The position numbers and the translations under genes are program-made. From Nitrospirota bacterium (GTDB taxonomy: Bacteria > Nitrospirota > Thermodesulfovibrionia > Thermodesulfovibrionales > UBA6898), in assembly GCA_016235245.1 (NCBI GenBank), contig JACRLO010000002.1, forward strand, positions 1 through 37,702: a DNA stretch of 37,702 nucleotides, in the 5' to 3' direction. Each line of letters begins with the position of its first letter. Position 1 is the first letter of the stretch. Shown here one piece after another: positions 32,017 to 37,702 of this stretch. Below the pieces are notes generated by a model, which saw only the letters and a list, made by a program, of their open reading frames with translations, was not told the origin of the DNA and did no database searches.

Positions 32017-32229
32017 TTATTTCCCGTGATATTTGAACGAGAGTTTAACCTTTGCCCTGTATGCCTTGATCTTGCCGTCCTCGATATGCATATCGAGCTT
32101 CTCAACCTCTGCTACGCGCAGATCCTTAAGCGACTTGGAGGCGGTCTTGACTGCAACTGCCGCAGCTTTCTCCCATGATTCCGTGCTCGTTCCTACCAGT
32201 TCGATCACTTTGTAAACACTTTCAGACAT
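32017..32229 (-). CDS. Dodecin (flavin-binding)
   Basis: This 70-aa protein matches dodecin across its length: VYKVIELVGTSTESWEKAAAVAVKTASKSLKDLRVAEVEKLDMHIEDGKIKAYRAKVKLSFKY. The Trp in SESWEKA stacks on flavin in known dodecins. Twelve subunits form a shell that stores riboflavin, FMN or FAD. The ATG at 32229 has GGAAGGAG before it. A strong hairpin (32244-32278) ends just before this ribosome site and may affect translation. Confidence 0.95.
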   Translation of the reverse strand: MSESVYKVIELVGTSTESWEKAAAVAVKTASKSLKDLRVAEVEKLDMHIEDGKIKAYRAKVKLSFKYHGK

Positions 32230-32243
32230 GGTCTGCTCCTTCC

Positions 32244-32278
32244 GGCACATCTGCCCGGCCGAAGAGGCCGGGTGTGCC
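32244..32278 (-). promoter_or_regulatory. Hairpin in the dodecin leader
   Basis: Stems GGCACA/TGTGCC and CCCGGCC/GGCCGGG, separated by a four-base bulge, close on a five-base loop. The lower stem ends at the first bases of the ribosome site GGAAGGAG. It could tune translation, or be the tail end of the previous unit. Confidence 0.45.
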
Positions 32279-32381
32279 TGGCTCAGTATTTATAGAGACG
32301 GCAAGGCCGCCGTAAAAAAGTGTCTCGCAGGTCTGCTGATGTTTCCCCGTAATAACAGCCGGCAGGTGCCGGCCGTTCAGA

Positions 32382-32930
32382 TCATTTAGCCGGCTGCGGG
32401 GCAGGGTAATACTTCTTTACATCGGCCAGGATATCCTGCTTCAGTTTTTCGAGCTCCTTCCTGAAGGTATCACTGGCCAGAACCCTTTTGGACAATGCAT
32501 CAACCCTTGAGGAGATCGTGTCTTGCATAAGCTCGCCAACCTGCGCTGTCTGCTGGTTGAGCGATGCCTGGGTCTCACTGAGCGATGTCTGCGTATTGAG
32601 CGCAGCCTCGATGAGTCGTTCGATCTGCGCGTTGTTATCTGCCAGTTTTTGATCTATGAACTCAAGGACAAGAAGAAGCTGATCGAGCTTGTCTGCGGTC
32701 TGTCTCGTCGATATTGCCGTTAGCTGCGAAGTATCGGCTGTTTGTCCCTCGCAGACGCCGGATCTGCCTACATCCGGTGATGGCACCCATCTGCCGAGAC
32801 AGATGACCGAATTTGTTCCGCCCCGAATAATGGTATATCCTCCGATATCCTGAGTCTGAGCCAGGACCGGTGAGGAGCAAACGATAAAAAACGAAAACCA
32901 GATTGCCGTTGCATATATGAGACGCTTCAC
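32382..32930 (-). CDS. Secreted protein with helical (coiled-coil-like) body
   Basis: This is a 182-aa protein. The GTG at 32930 is chosen because AGGAGG precedes it and a signal peptide follows (LIYATAIWFSFFIVCSSPVLA, cut before QTQ). The mature N-terminus has a short beta region with two Cys (NSVICLGRW, SGVCEGQ). The rest is a long Gln-rich helix (LLLVLEFIDQKLADNNAQIERLIEAALNTQTSLSETQASLNQQ) with coiled-coil character. It is probably periplasmic. Family not recognised. It lies 64 bases after the metalloprotease-like lipoprotein gene on the same strand. Confidence 0.75.
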   Translation of the reverse strand: MKRLIYATAIWFSFFIVCSSPVLAQTQDIGGYTIIRGGTNSVICLGRWVPSPDVGRSGVCEGQTADTSQLTAISTRQTADKLDQLLLVLEFIDQKLADNNAQIERLIEAALNTQTSLSETQASLNQQTAQVGELMQDTISSRVDALSKRVLASDTFRKELEKLKQDILADVKKYYPAPQPAK

Positions 32931-32994
32931 AATTCCTCCTGTAATAAGACGGTTCGATATTGTTTCCATTGAGCAGGCTGCTGAAATTATTCCT

Positions 32995-34122
32995 TCACGT
33001 CTGACGCGGCGTCGGCATGCTCCATGCCTTTCCGGGAATCCCGGTGAGACTTGAAAGCAGAGGCTCCCATACCTGTCCTCTCATATAGGCCCGGTACCAG
33101 TTCATCCATCCTTCAGCCTCTGTTTCAGGATATCCATGCTCCAGCGCGGCATGCAGGTTTCCGACCGGCATGGTAAACCCAAGATTTTCATAATAGTTTG
33201 ATGCGCCGTGGAGCCACTCATGAAGAAATACTTCACCCCAGGGCCTGCCTTCCCGAAACCACCACCATTGCTCACCCGTAATGATACTTGAATAGGTAGT
33301 TGTCCCATCGTTTATGAATACACCTCCGAGACCAAAATATGCCGGTATTGGGCCGCTGTTCCAGACGATATGGACCGAATCATACTTCCCTTTGGGTGCA
33401 TATAGCCCAAGGTCATCCCGGACATCATCGTAACTCAACCAAAAATAGTCCCCGAAAGGAGAAACTTTTTCAATAATACGGTCTGACACAATAATGTCAT
33501 AATGCGTATCGACAACACCGTCTGAGGCGTCAGCTGCCAGATCGGAGAAATTCAGAAATGCCCGGAGCAATGAAGCGGTGTGGCTCTCCGTAATACTGCC
33601 GGCATATCTTTTTGCCGTTCCCTGTTCGACATATTCGGCATTGGTGTGGGGATAGACAATGAGGAGATGCGAGTATGTTGCCAGGCTGTTTGGAGGGGGG
33701 GCTGTTGTGAAGTCCCATGTAACGCTGTTTTCAAGGGGGATGCCGTGACTGTCTTTAACATCTCTGGTTATGGTAACCGTATACGTCCTGGCGTAATCAA
33801 AAGAGTTCATGGGGATAAATGTGGCAGAGGCCCCATTGACTGTTACAAAACCTTTCACTCCTTGTACCGTGACGGTAATGCCTGTTACGCTCATCGGGTC
33901 CATCGGCCGGGAGAATTCAATAGTTACCGCACTGTTAACAGCTACCTGCCGGGAGTCTGCTGCGGGACTGACTGATATAACAACCGGGCTTGACGTTGTG
34001 TCGGTAATCCCCTCGCCCCCGCCTCCCCCACAGCCGGAGATGAAAAGTATTACTGACAGAAGAGCAATGATCAGACTGAAACTGGCTGATTGCCGCGGAT
34101 TTATATAACGGTGTCTGTTCAT
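32995..34122 (-). CDS. Lipoprotein with Ig-like domain and HEXXH metalloprotease motif
   Basis: This is a 375-aa protein. The ATG at 34122 has GGAGGAG before it. The signal peptide ends in a lipobox-like LFISGC followed by Gly residues. Residues about 45-140 are a Big_5/SbsA-type Ig-like domain (VVISVSPAADSRQVAVNSAVTIEFSRPMDP). The C-terminal part has VFLHEWLHGASNYY, an HEXXH zinc-peptidase motif, with a possible third ligand in HAALEHGYPETEAEGW. A cell-surface protease is likely; the family is not one I can name. Product localisation is the outer membrane or cell surface. Confidence 0.8.
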   Translation of the reverse strand: MNRHRYINPRQSASFSLIIALLSVILFISGCGGGGGEGITDTTSSPVVISVSPAADSRQVAVNSAVTIEFSRPMDPMSVTGITVTVQGVKGFVTVNGASATFIPMNSFDYARTYTVTITRDVKDSHGIPLENSVTWDFTTAPPPNSLATYSHLLIVYPHTNAEYVEQGTAKRYAGSITESHTASLLRAFLNFSDLAADASDGVVDTHYDIIVSDRIIEKVSPFGDYFWLSYDDVRDDLGLYAPKGKYDSVHIVWNSGPIPAYFGLGGVFINDGTTTYSSIITGEQWWWFREGRPWGEVFLHEWLHGASNYYENLGFTMPVGNLHAALEHGYPETEAEGWMNWYRAYMRGQVWEPLLSSLTGIPGKAWSMPTPRQT

Positions 34123-34317
34123 GAGTCTCCTCCTGACCCAATTTATAGCATATAACAGGCAATATGTCATTATGTACTGCCAGGTGCTTAGCGCCAACGT
34201 GGACAATACCGGTTATGCCTTTCTGAATGAAGAAGCCTGGCAGCTCCGCAGGATAAGAGCGCGGCTGCTGCGCACGGTCTTGATCGGACTGCATAGAAAC
34301 ATGGCATAATAGAGAAG

Positions 34318-34506
34318 ATGATGGAAAACGAGTCTTCAGCTGCGGTGCTCTCTCTGCCAGGGGCAGATCAGACAGCTTCCCCGGAAGTTACGATATGGTG
34401 TATCCATTTCGAATGCTATAAGTATCTCAGAGTATGCAACCGGTGCCGCGTCAGGATAAAGTGCGCGAATTATCAGGATTACTGGTCTCCGCGTTTTGAT
34501 TATTGA
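34318..34506 (+). CDS. Small Cys-rich protein, 62 aa
   Basis: Two adjacent ATG codons follow AGAGAAG. The product has five Cys (WCIHFECYKYLRVCNRCRVRIKCANYQDYWSP) in a pattern that could bind zinc. Similar short Cys-rich proteins ending NYQDYW seem plausible in related genomes, but I cannot confirm this. It ends 27 bases before the tRNA fragment, so it lies on the ancestral chromosome side of the island border. Confidence 0.5.
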   Translation: MMENESSAAVLSLPGADQTASPEVTIWCIHFECYKYLRVCNRCRVRIKCANYQDYWSPRFDY

Positions 34507-34533
34507 TCTGCGGTGCACAGAACTGAAAATGAA

Positions 34534-34580
34534 TGGTGGAGCTGATCGGGATCGAACCGACGACCTCTTGAATGCCATTC
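34534..34580 (-). tRNA. 3' fragment of tRNA-Ala(GGC): integration site
   Basis: The minus strand reads from the anticodon loop (U33-GGC-A37) through the 3' anticodon stem TCAAG, variable loop AGGTC, T arm (GTCGG TTCGATC CCGAT) and acceptor CAGCTCC-A-CCA. The 5' half (acceptor 5' strand, D arm, 5' anticodon stem) is missing beyond 34580. This is the usual tRNA 3'-end remnant left by integrase-mediated insertion. The intact gene would lie at the far end of the element, to the right of the window. Confidence 0.82.
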
Positions 34581-34698
34581 GATTCAGGAGCAAATTAACA
34601 GATCGGCTACTGGTAACGTTTTGGTGATATCTCTTTGAATTTAAAGTCTTTTTAGGCTTCTGTATTTTTCTATATTTTCCTTTATTTTCTGTCCTCGG

Positions 34699-34726
34699 AG
34701 CTACATTCGGCTACAATTTGGCTACA
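34699..34726. repeat. Helically spaced GGCTACA repeats, likely integrase arm sites
   Basis: AGCTACA, GGCTACA and GGCTACA start at 34699, 34709 and 34720, 10-11 bases apart, with a partial copy at 34605. Short direct repeats beside a tRNA att site are typical arm-type sites of tyrosine recombinases. The remainder of 34507-34973 is AT-rich with no gene. Confidence 0.55.
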
Positions 34727-34973
34727 GTGACTTTCAATAGAAACAGCTCAAAAGATATTGTCTCTCTGAATATAATCACCCGCAGGTTCCATTATAGATG
34801 CCATCAGAGTGAAGCATATTTCAGCTGAAATGATCTTGCCTGCCCACGATGAATTATTATGTATTTATAGACTGTTAAGTTGCTATAATCCTCATAATTG
34901 TCTCGTTGCCTTATCCTTTTACTAATGAATATAATAGCCAACTGCTGGATTACATTAAATCCTGGGGGGAAGA

Positions 34974-35152
34974 ATGAGCGATTACAGTGCATGCCCACAT
35001 TGCGAAAGGGAAGCCGAAAAGGTCATTTCATCAAATTGGTTCCCGATATATTCATGTGATGAGTATGGTGAAAATATTGTTCTGAGGATGGACCGCCATG
35101 CCCGGAATGCGACGCATCAGGCTATAGTGAGATTGGAAAAGTGTATGCCTAA
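34974..35152 (+). pseudogene. Small zinc-ribbon protein gene with a one-base frameshift
   Basis: GGGGGGAAGA precedes the ATG. The frame gives ACPHCEREAEKVISSNWFPI and SCDEYGE. After one missing A in a run of four A (near 35069-35072) it continues in the next frame as KYCSEDGPPCPECDASGYSEIGKVYA and a stop. The repaired product of about 58 residues has paired CPHC, C-x-x-Y, YC and CPEC motifs of a small zinc ribbon. As sequenced, the frame instead runs to 35165 with an unrelated tail. It precedes the Clp-like gene by about 120 bases. Confidence 0.65.
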
Positions 35153-35271
35153 GTCGACAGGGTAAAATCCAATATTGGACAGCTTACAGCAGCGGGCAAA
35201 TTCGTGAGCTATGCACCTCAAGAGAATCAATCACTGGTTTGGATAAGGATATGACCAAGAAGGCCCCGACT

Positions 35272-37392
35272 ATGCAAAATCTAACCTCTGGCGCTCAGTA
35301 CTTGATCATGCTTGTTATTCAAAAGGTGAATGACAAGGATCGGGCCGAGCCTGGCATTAACGATTGGCTTTTAACTCTTTTGGAGCGTCACGCGGAGATG
35401 GTAAAGGCCAAGGTGAAGGTAATAGATATAGATCAACTCCATGGCCGCCTGAAAGAGCAGCTTCTGAAGGGAGATATTGGGGCGCTTCTGCCGGTGGATG
35501 CAATAATTAGCAGATCTGTCGAACATGCCCTTGCCAGAGATAAGAAGCAGGCATCAGAAGCAGACATCGCCGCAGTTATTCTTACTGCTGCCGGCTATGA
35601 GATAGAAGTAGCGGATGAATCTTCCACCAAAATCGAACAGATACAGTTCTCTCTGTCCATACCTACCCTGCAGAAATTTGGGCGCAATCTTACCAGGGAG
35701 GCATCAGAAGGTAAATTAAGCAGTGTGCTTGGTCGCGATGAGGAGGTGGAACTCCTGATCGAAACCCTATGCAGGCGCACCAAGCGAAATCCTCTGCTTA
35801 TCGGACCGGCAGGCGTCGGCAAAACCGCAGTAGTTGAATGGCTGGCTCAGCTCATTGATCAGAATAAAGTCCCTGAGCTGCTTTCCGGCACGATTATTGT
35901 GGTGCTGCAACCATCTTCTCTTACGGCGGGTGCAGCATTGGCGGGTGAGCTTGAAAAGCGGGTACAGGCCATCATTGCAGAAGCCGCTCAGGATGGGATT
36001 GTTCTCTTTATTGATGAGGTCCACACAATTATTGGGGCTGGGGGCGCATCAGAGCGGGCTGATCTGGCAAGTATGCTTAAGCCAGCGCTGGCAAGGGGTG
36101 AGATAGCCTGCATAGGAGCAACTACCGATGATGAATACCGCCGTTTTATAGAGACTGATTCTGCCCTTGAGCGCAGATTTCAGCCCATAAGGATACAGGA
36201 GTTGACTGCAGACCAGACGTTTGTTGTACTGCTGAGCCTGAGGGACGAGTATCAGCATTTAAGAGGTATTACGATTGAAGACAATATACTTCGGTGGCTC
36301 GTAGATTTTGCCCATAAATACATGCGGAACAGGTATTTCCCTGATAAGGCAGTTGATCTGCTGGAACAATGTGTAGCCCATAGTCTTGCCCTTAGAAAAG
36401 ACTCTGTACAGATAGAGGATGCTGAGGCGGCTGTCGAGCGCATGGTAGGAATGCCGACAGATCTTGATATAAAGCTAAGCCTTCTTAAAAAGAGCCTGTC
36501 TGAGCGCTCGTTAGCGAATGGGGCATTTCTTGAGTCCCTCCTGAACAGACTTCAGATTACCATGCGGGGACTTGATCTGCGTCCCTTGCGCCCTAATTCA
36601 GTCATATTATTCTATGCAGAAGCTGTCAGATATAGTGAATCCGTGGCTGAGACGATTGCAGAGACACTTTTTGGCAGCAATGAACGGATTGTTAAAATAG
36701 ATTTCAGCAGATTTTCAAATCCTGCGGATATATCCCTCCTATTGGGAGCCGCCCCGGGATATATCGGGTATAGTGAAAACCTGCCATTACATCGGATTAG
36801 GCAGATACCGTGGTGCGTGGTCTTTTTCGAAAATATCCATGAGGCAGCGCCTCAGGTCCGTGACGCGCTCAAACAGGCTCTTTATGACGGATTCTTTATT
36901 GATGGCCAGGGGAAAAGGATCTACCTGAGTGACACTGTTATTATCCTAACTGTGGGTCATTCCCTTGGATCGAATCATATACGTGGTTTTGACTGTAAAG
37001 AGAAAGCGACTGACCATGAGAATCGCAAGATGATCGGCGATATTTTGGGTCATGATTTCATGGGTGCTATTGACATGATCTACATGAACCCACCGGACCC
37101 AGACGAGGGCCTCAAGCTCTGGATCGAGCATAGTCTTCTATCTGACTTGTTATTGCGATGCAGGGAGCAGGGATTGAATTTGCAATGGGATGGCAGCCTT
37201 GTCGAATGGCTGTTTTCACAGCGTGATGATAATGCAGCTCAATGCGAATGGGAGCGTCTGATAGATGACAGTCTCAGCCCTGTCCTGATCCCCTATTTTC
37301 ATAAGGACGGAACATTAGGCAACAATTCTATTACCATAAGCTATGACGGACAGCGCATCGTTGCACAGTGCTGTCCGCTGAATAAGGAGTAA
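35272..37392 (+). CDS. Clp-family (ClpB/ClpC-like) ATPase with a degenerate second AAA+ domain
   Basis: This is a 706-aa protein. The ATG at 35272 has AAGAAGG eight bases before it; earlier starts at 35251 (ATG) and 35239 (TTG) are possible. A Clp N-like region is followed by an intact first AAA+ domain: Walker A GPAGVGKT (178-185), Walker B IVLFIDEVHT (243-252), and Arg finger ALERRF. Its pore loop is AALAGELEKR in place of the usual KYRGEFE. The second domain keeps GAAPGYIGYSE and DGQGKRIYLSDTVIILT but has lost Walker A (YAEAVRYSE replaces GPTGVGKTE), and the Walker B Asp is gone (FFENIHEA). There is no ClpP-binding loop to see. A specialised unfoldase or scaffold of the island is likely. 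Confidence 0.85.
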   Translation: MQNLTSGAQYLIMLVIQKVNDKDRAEPGINDWLLTLLERHAEMVKAKVKVIDIDQLHGRLKEQLLKGDIGALLPVDAIISRSVEHALARDKKQASEADIAAVILTAAGYEIEVADESSTKIEQIQFSLSIPTLQKFGRNLTREASEGKLSSVLGRDEEVELLIETLCRRTKRNPLLIGPAGVGKTAVVEWLAQLIDQNKVPELLSGTIIVVLQPSSLTAGAALAGELEKRVQAIIAEAAQDGIVLFIDEVHTIIGAGGASERADLASMLKPALARGEIACIGATTDDEYRRFIETDSALERRFQPIRIQELTADQTFVVLLSLRDEYQHLRGITIEDNILRWLVDFAHKYMRNRYFPDKAVDLLEQCVAHSLALRKDSVQIEDAEAAVERMVGMPTDLDIKLSLLKKSLSERSLANGAFLESLLNRLQITMRGLDLRPLRPNSVILFYAEAVRYSESVAETIAETLFGSNERIVKIDFSRFSNPADISLLLGAAPGYIGYSENLPLHRIRQIPWCVVFFENIHEAAPQVRDALKQALYDGFFIDGQGKRIYLSDTVIILTVGHSLGSNHIRGFDCKEKATDHENRKMIGDILGHDFMGAIDMIYMNPPDPDEGLKLWIEHSLLSDLLLRCREQGLNLQWDGSLVEWLFSQRDDNAAQCEWERLIDDSLSPVLIPYFHKDGTLGNNSITISYDGQRIVAQCCPLNKE

Positions 37393-37397
37393 GCCTC

Positions 37398-37601
37398 TTG
37401 GAGTTTTCGACAGAGGCTCAGAATATCTGTTATGAAAAAGTCCTGCATTGGCTCAAGGAATCTGGTGAAGACTACCTTAAACGGGAAGATGAACCGATAT
37501 TTTCCGTAAACAAGGGATCGGCCGTTGCCCATATAGGAATATGGTCCTTTGGTCATAGTGAGATAACGTATCATATTTTTCGCACAATTGAATCATGGTG
37601 A
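37398..37601 (+). CDS. Short ORF, probably the 5' part of a disrupted gene
   Basis: A TTG at 37398 with AAGGAG ten bases before it opens a 67-residue frame (helical start FSTEAQNICYEKVLHWLKES, then beta-like PIFSVNKGSAVAHIGIWSFG). It resembles the start of a YbjN/type III-chaperone-like fold and seems cut short where a new sequence with its own ribosome site and ATG begins. It follows the Clp-like gene directly and was probably in its operon. Confidence 0.5.
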   Translation: MEFSTEAQNICYEKVLHWLKESGEDYLKREDEPIFSVNKGSAVAHIGIWSFGHSEITYHIFRTIESW

Positions 37602-37656
37602 CCTCAAAACTGGTAATGTAATTTGTCGAGAAAAACATAGCCAGAGGAGGCACACC

Positions 37657-37702
37657 ATGACTCAGAAGAATTGTAGCAAAAAGATGGGCAAAATAATCCA
37701 GA
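37657..37702 (+). mobile_element. Start of an ORF at the window edge, possibly an insertion-element transposase
   Basis: AGAGGAGG precedes an ATG; only 15 codons (TQKNCSKKMGKIIQ) are inside the window. The sequence just before it (37598-37640) begins with a GGTGACCTCAAAACTGG-like stretch that may be an insertion-element end, and the preceding gene seems truncated there. Family cannot be named from this fragment. Confidence 0.3.

Noticed and set aside
34534-34620. A complete tRNA gene
   Set aside because: Only the 3' half is present; D arm and 5' acceptor strand are absent, so it is a remnant, not a working tRNA.
34700-34726. GGCTACA repeats as a short CRISPR or iteron set
   Set aside because: Only three 7-base units 10-11 bases apart; position beside the tRNA remnant fits integrase sites better.

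Overview
The window looks like chromosome of an anaerobic or microaerophilic, Gram-negative-type bacterium, most like Nitrospirota or Desulfobacterota-type lineages. That placement is inferred from gene content: NAD-linked molybdopterin chemistry, a sigma-54 two-component system with a Cys-rich kinase, a TonB-like protein and lipoproteins. No rRNA or complete tRNA is present to confirm it.

Region 1 (1-8050, minus strand) is a compact operon. Read 5' to 3' it encodes a split TauE/SafE-type anion permease (419 aa with a periplasmic domain, then 129 aa), a cytoplasmic PhsA/PsrA-like molybdopterin oxidoreductase, a four-cluster ferredoxin, a NuoG/HoxU-like 2Fe-2S protein and a NuoF/GltD-like FAD-NAD(P) protein. 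It ends in a low-molecular-weight phosphatase/ArsC-like domain that runs in frame into a truncated lytic transglycosylase at the window edge. A textbook sigma-54 promoter (8034-8049) and two related 18-bp palindromes 31 bp apart lie just upstream.

Region 2 (8181-12826, minus) encodes a duplicated PhnD-type binding lipoprotein, a membrane histidine kinase with a Cys-rich insert and an NtrC-type regulator, nearly contiguous. The trio has the same layout as the AioX-AioS-AioR oxyanion-sensing system and most likely controls region 1. A divergent OFA-type MFS transporter follows.

Region 3 (14477-20055) holds a TonB-like protein, an SOS operon (lexA, a small DUF6504-like gene, dinB) behind a palindromic LexA-type box, several small genes, a thioredoxin-like protein and a CopD-like membrane protein. 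At 19747-20055 there is a probable MerP/HMA-like selenoprotein: an in-frame UGA replaces the first Cys of the metal-binding motif and a SECIS-like hairpin follows at the right distance.

Region 4 (20109-30619) is a toxin-antitoxin and defence patchwork: HicBA, a DUF4143 ATPase, a RelE/XRE pair, a frameshifted RelE with its antitoxin, McrBC, a truncated Vsr, a DUF1016/YhcG nuclease and HigBA. It also contains a small TA-flanked inverted-repeat element and duplicated relic sequences bracketing single genes. Three promoters here place the -10 box so close to the start codon that the mRNAs should be leaderless, each with an inverted repeat in the promoter.

Region 5 (30707-34506) carries an unidentified 406-aa protein, dodecin, a secreted coiled-coil-like protein, an Ig-like lipoprotein with an HEWLH metalloprotease motif and a small Cys-rich protein.

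Region 6 (34534 to end) starts at a 47-nt 3' fragment of a tRNA-Ala(GGC) gene with neighbouring GGCTACA repeats, the signature of an integrated island. It holds a frameshifted zinc-ribbon gene, a Clp-family ATPase with a dead second ATPase domain, and a short ORF apparently cut by an insertion element entering at the right edge.
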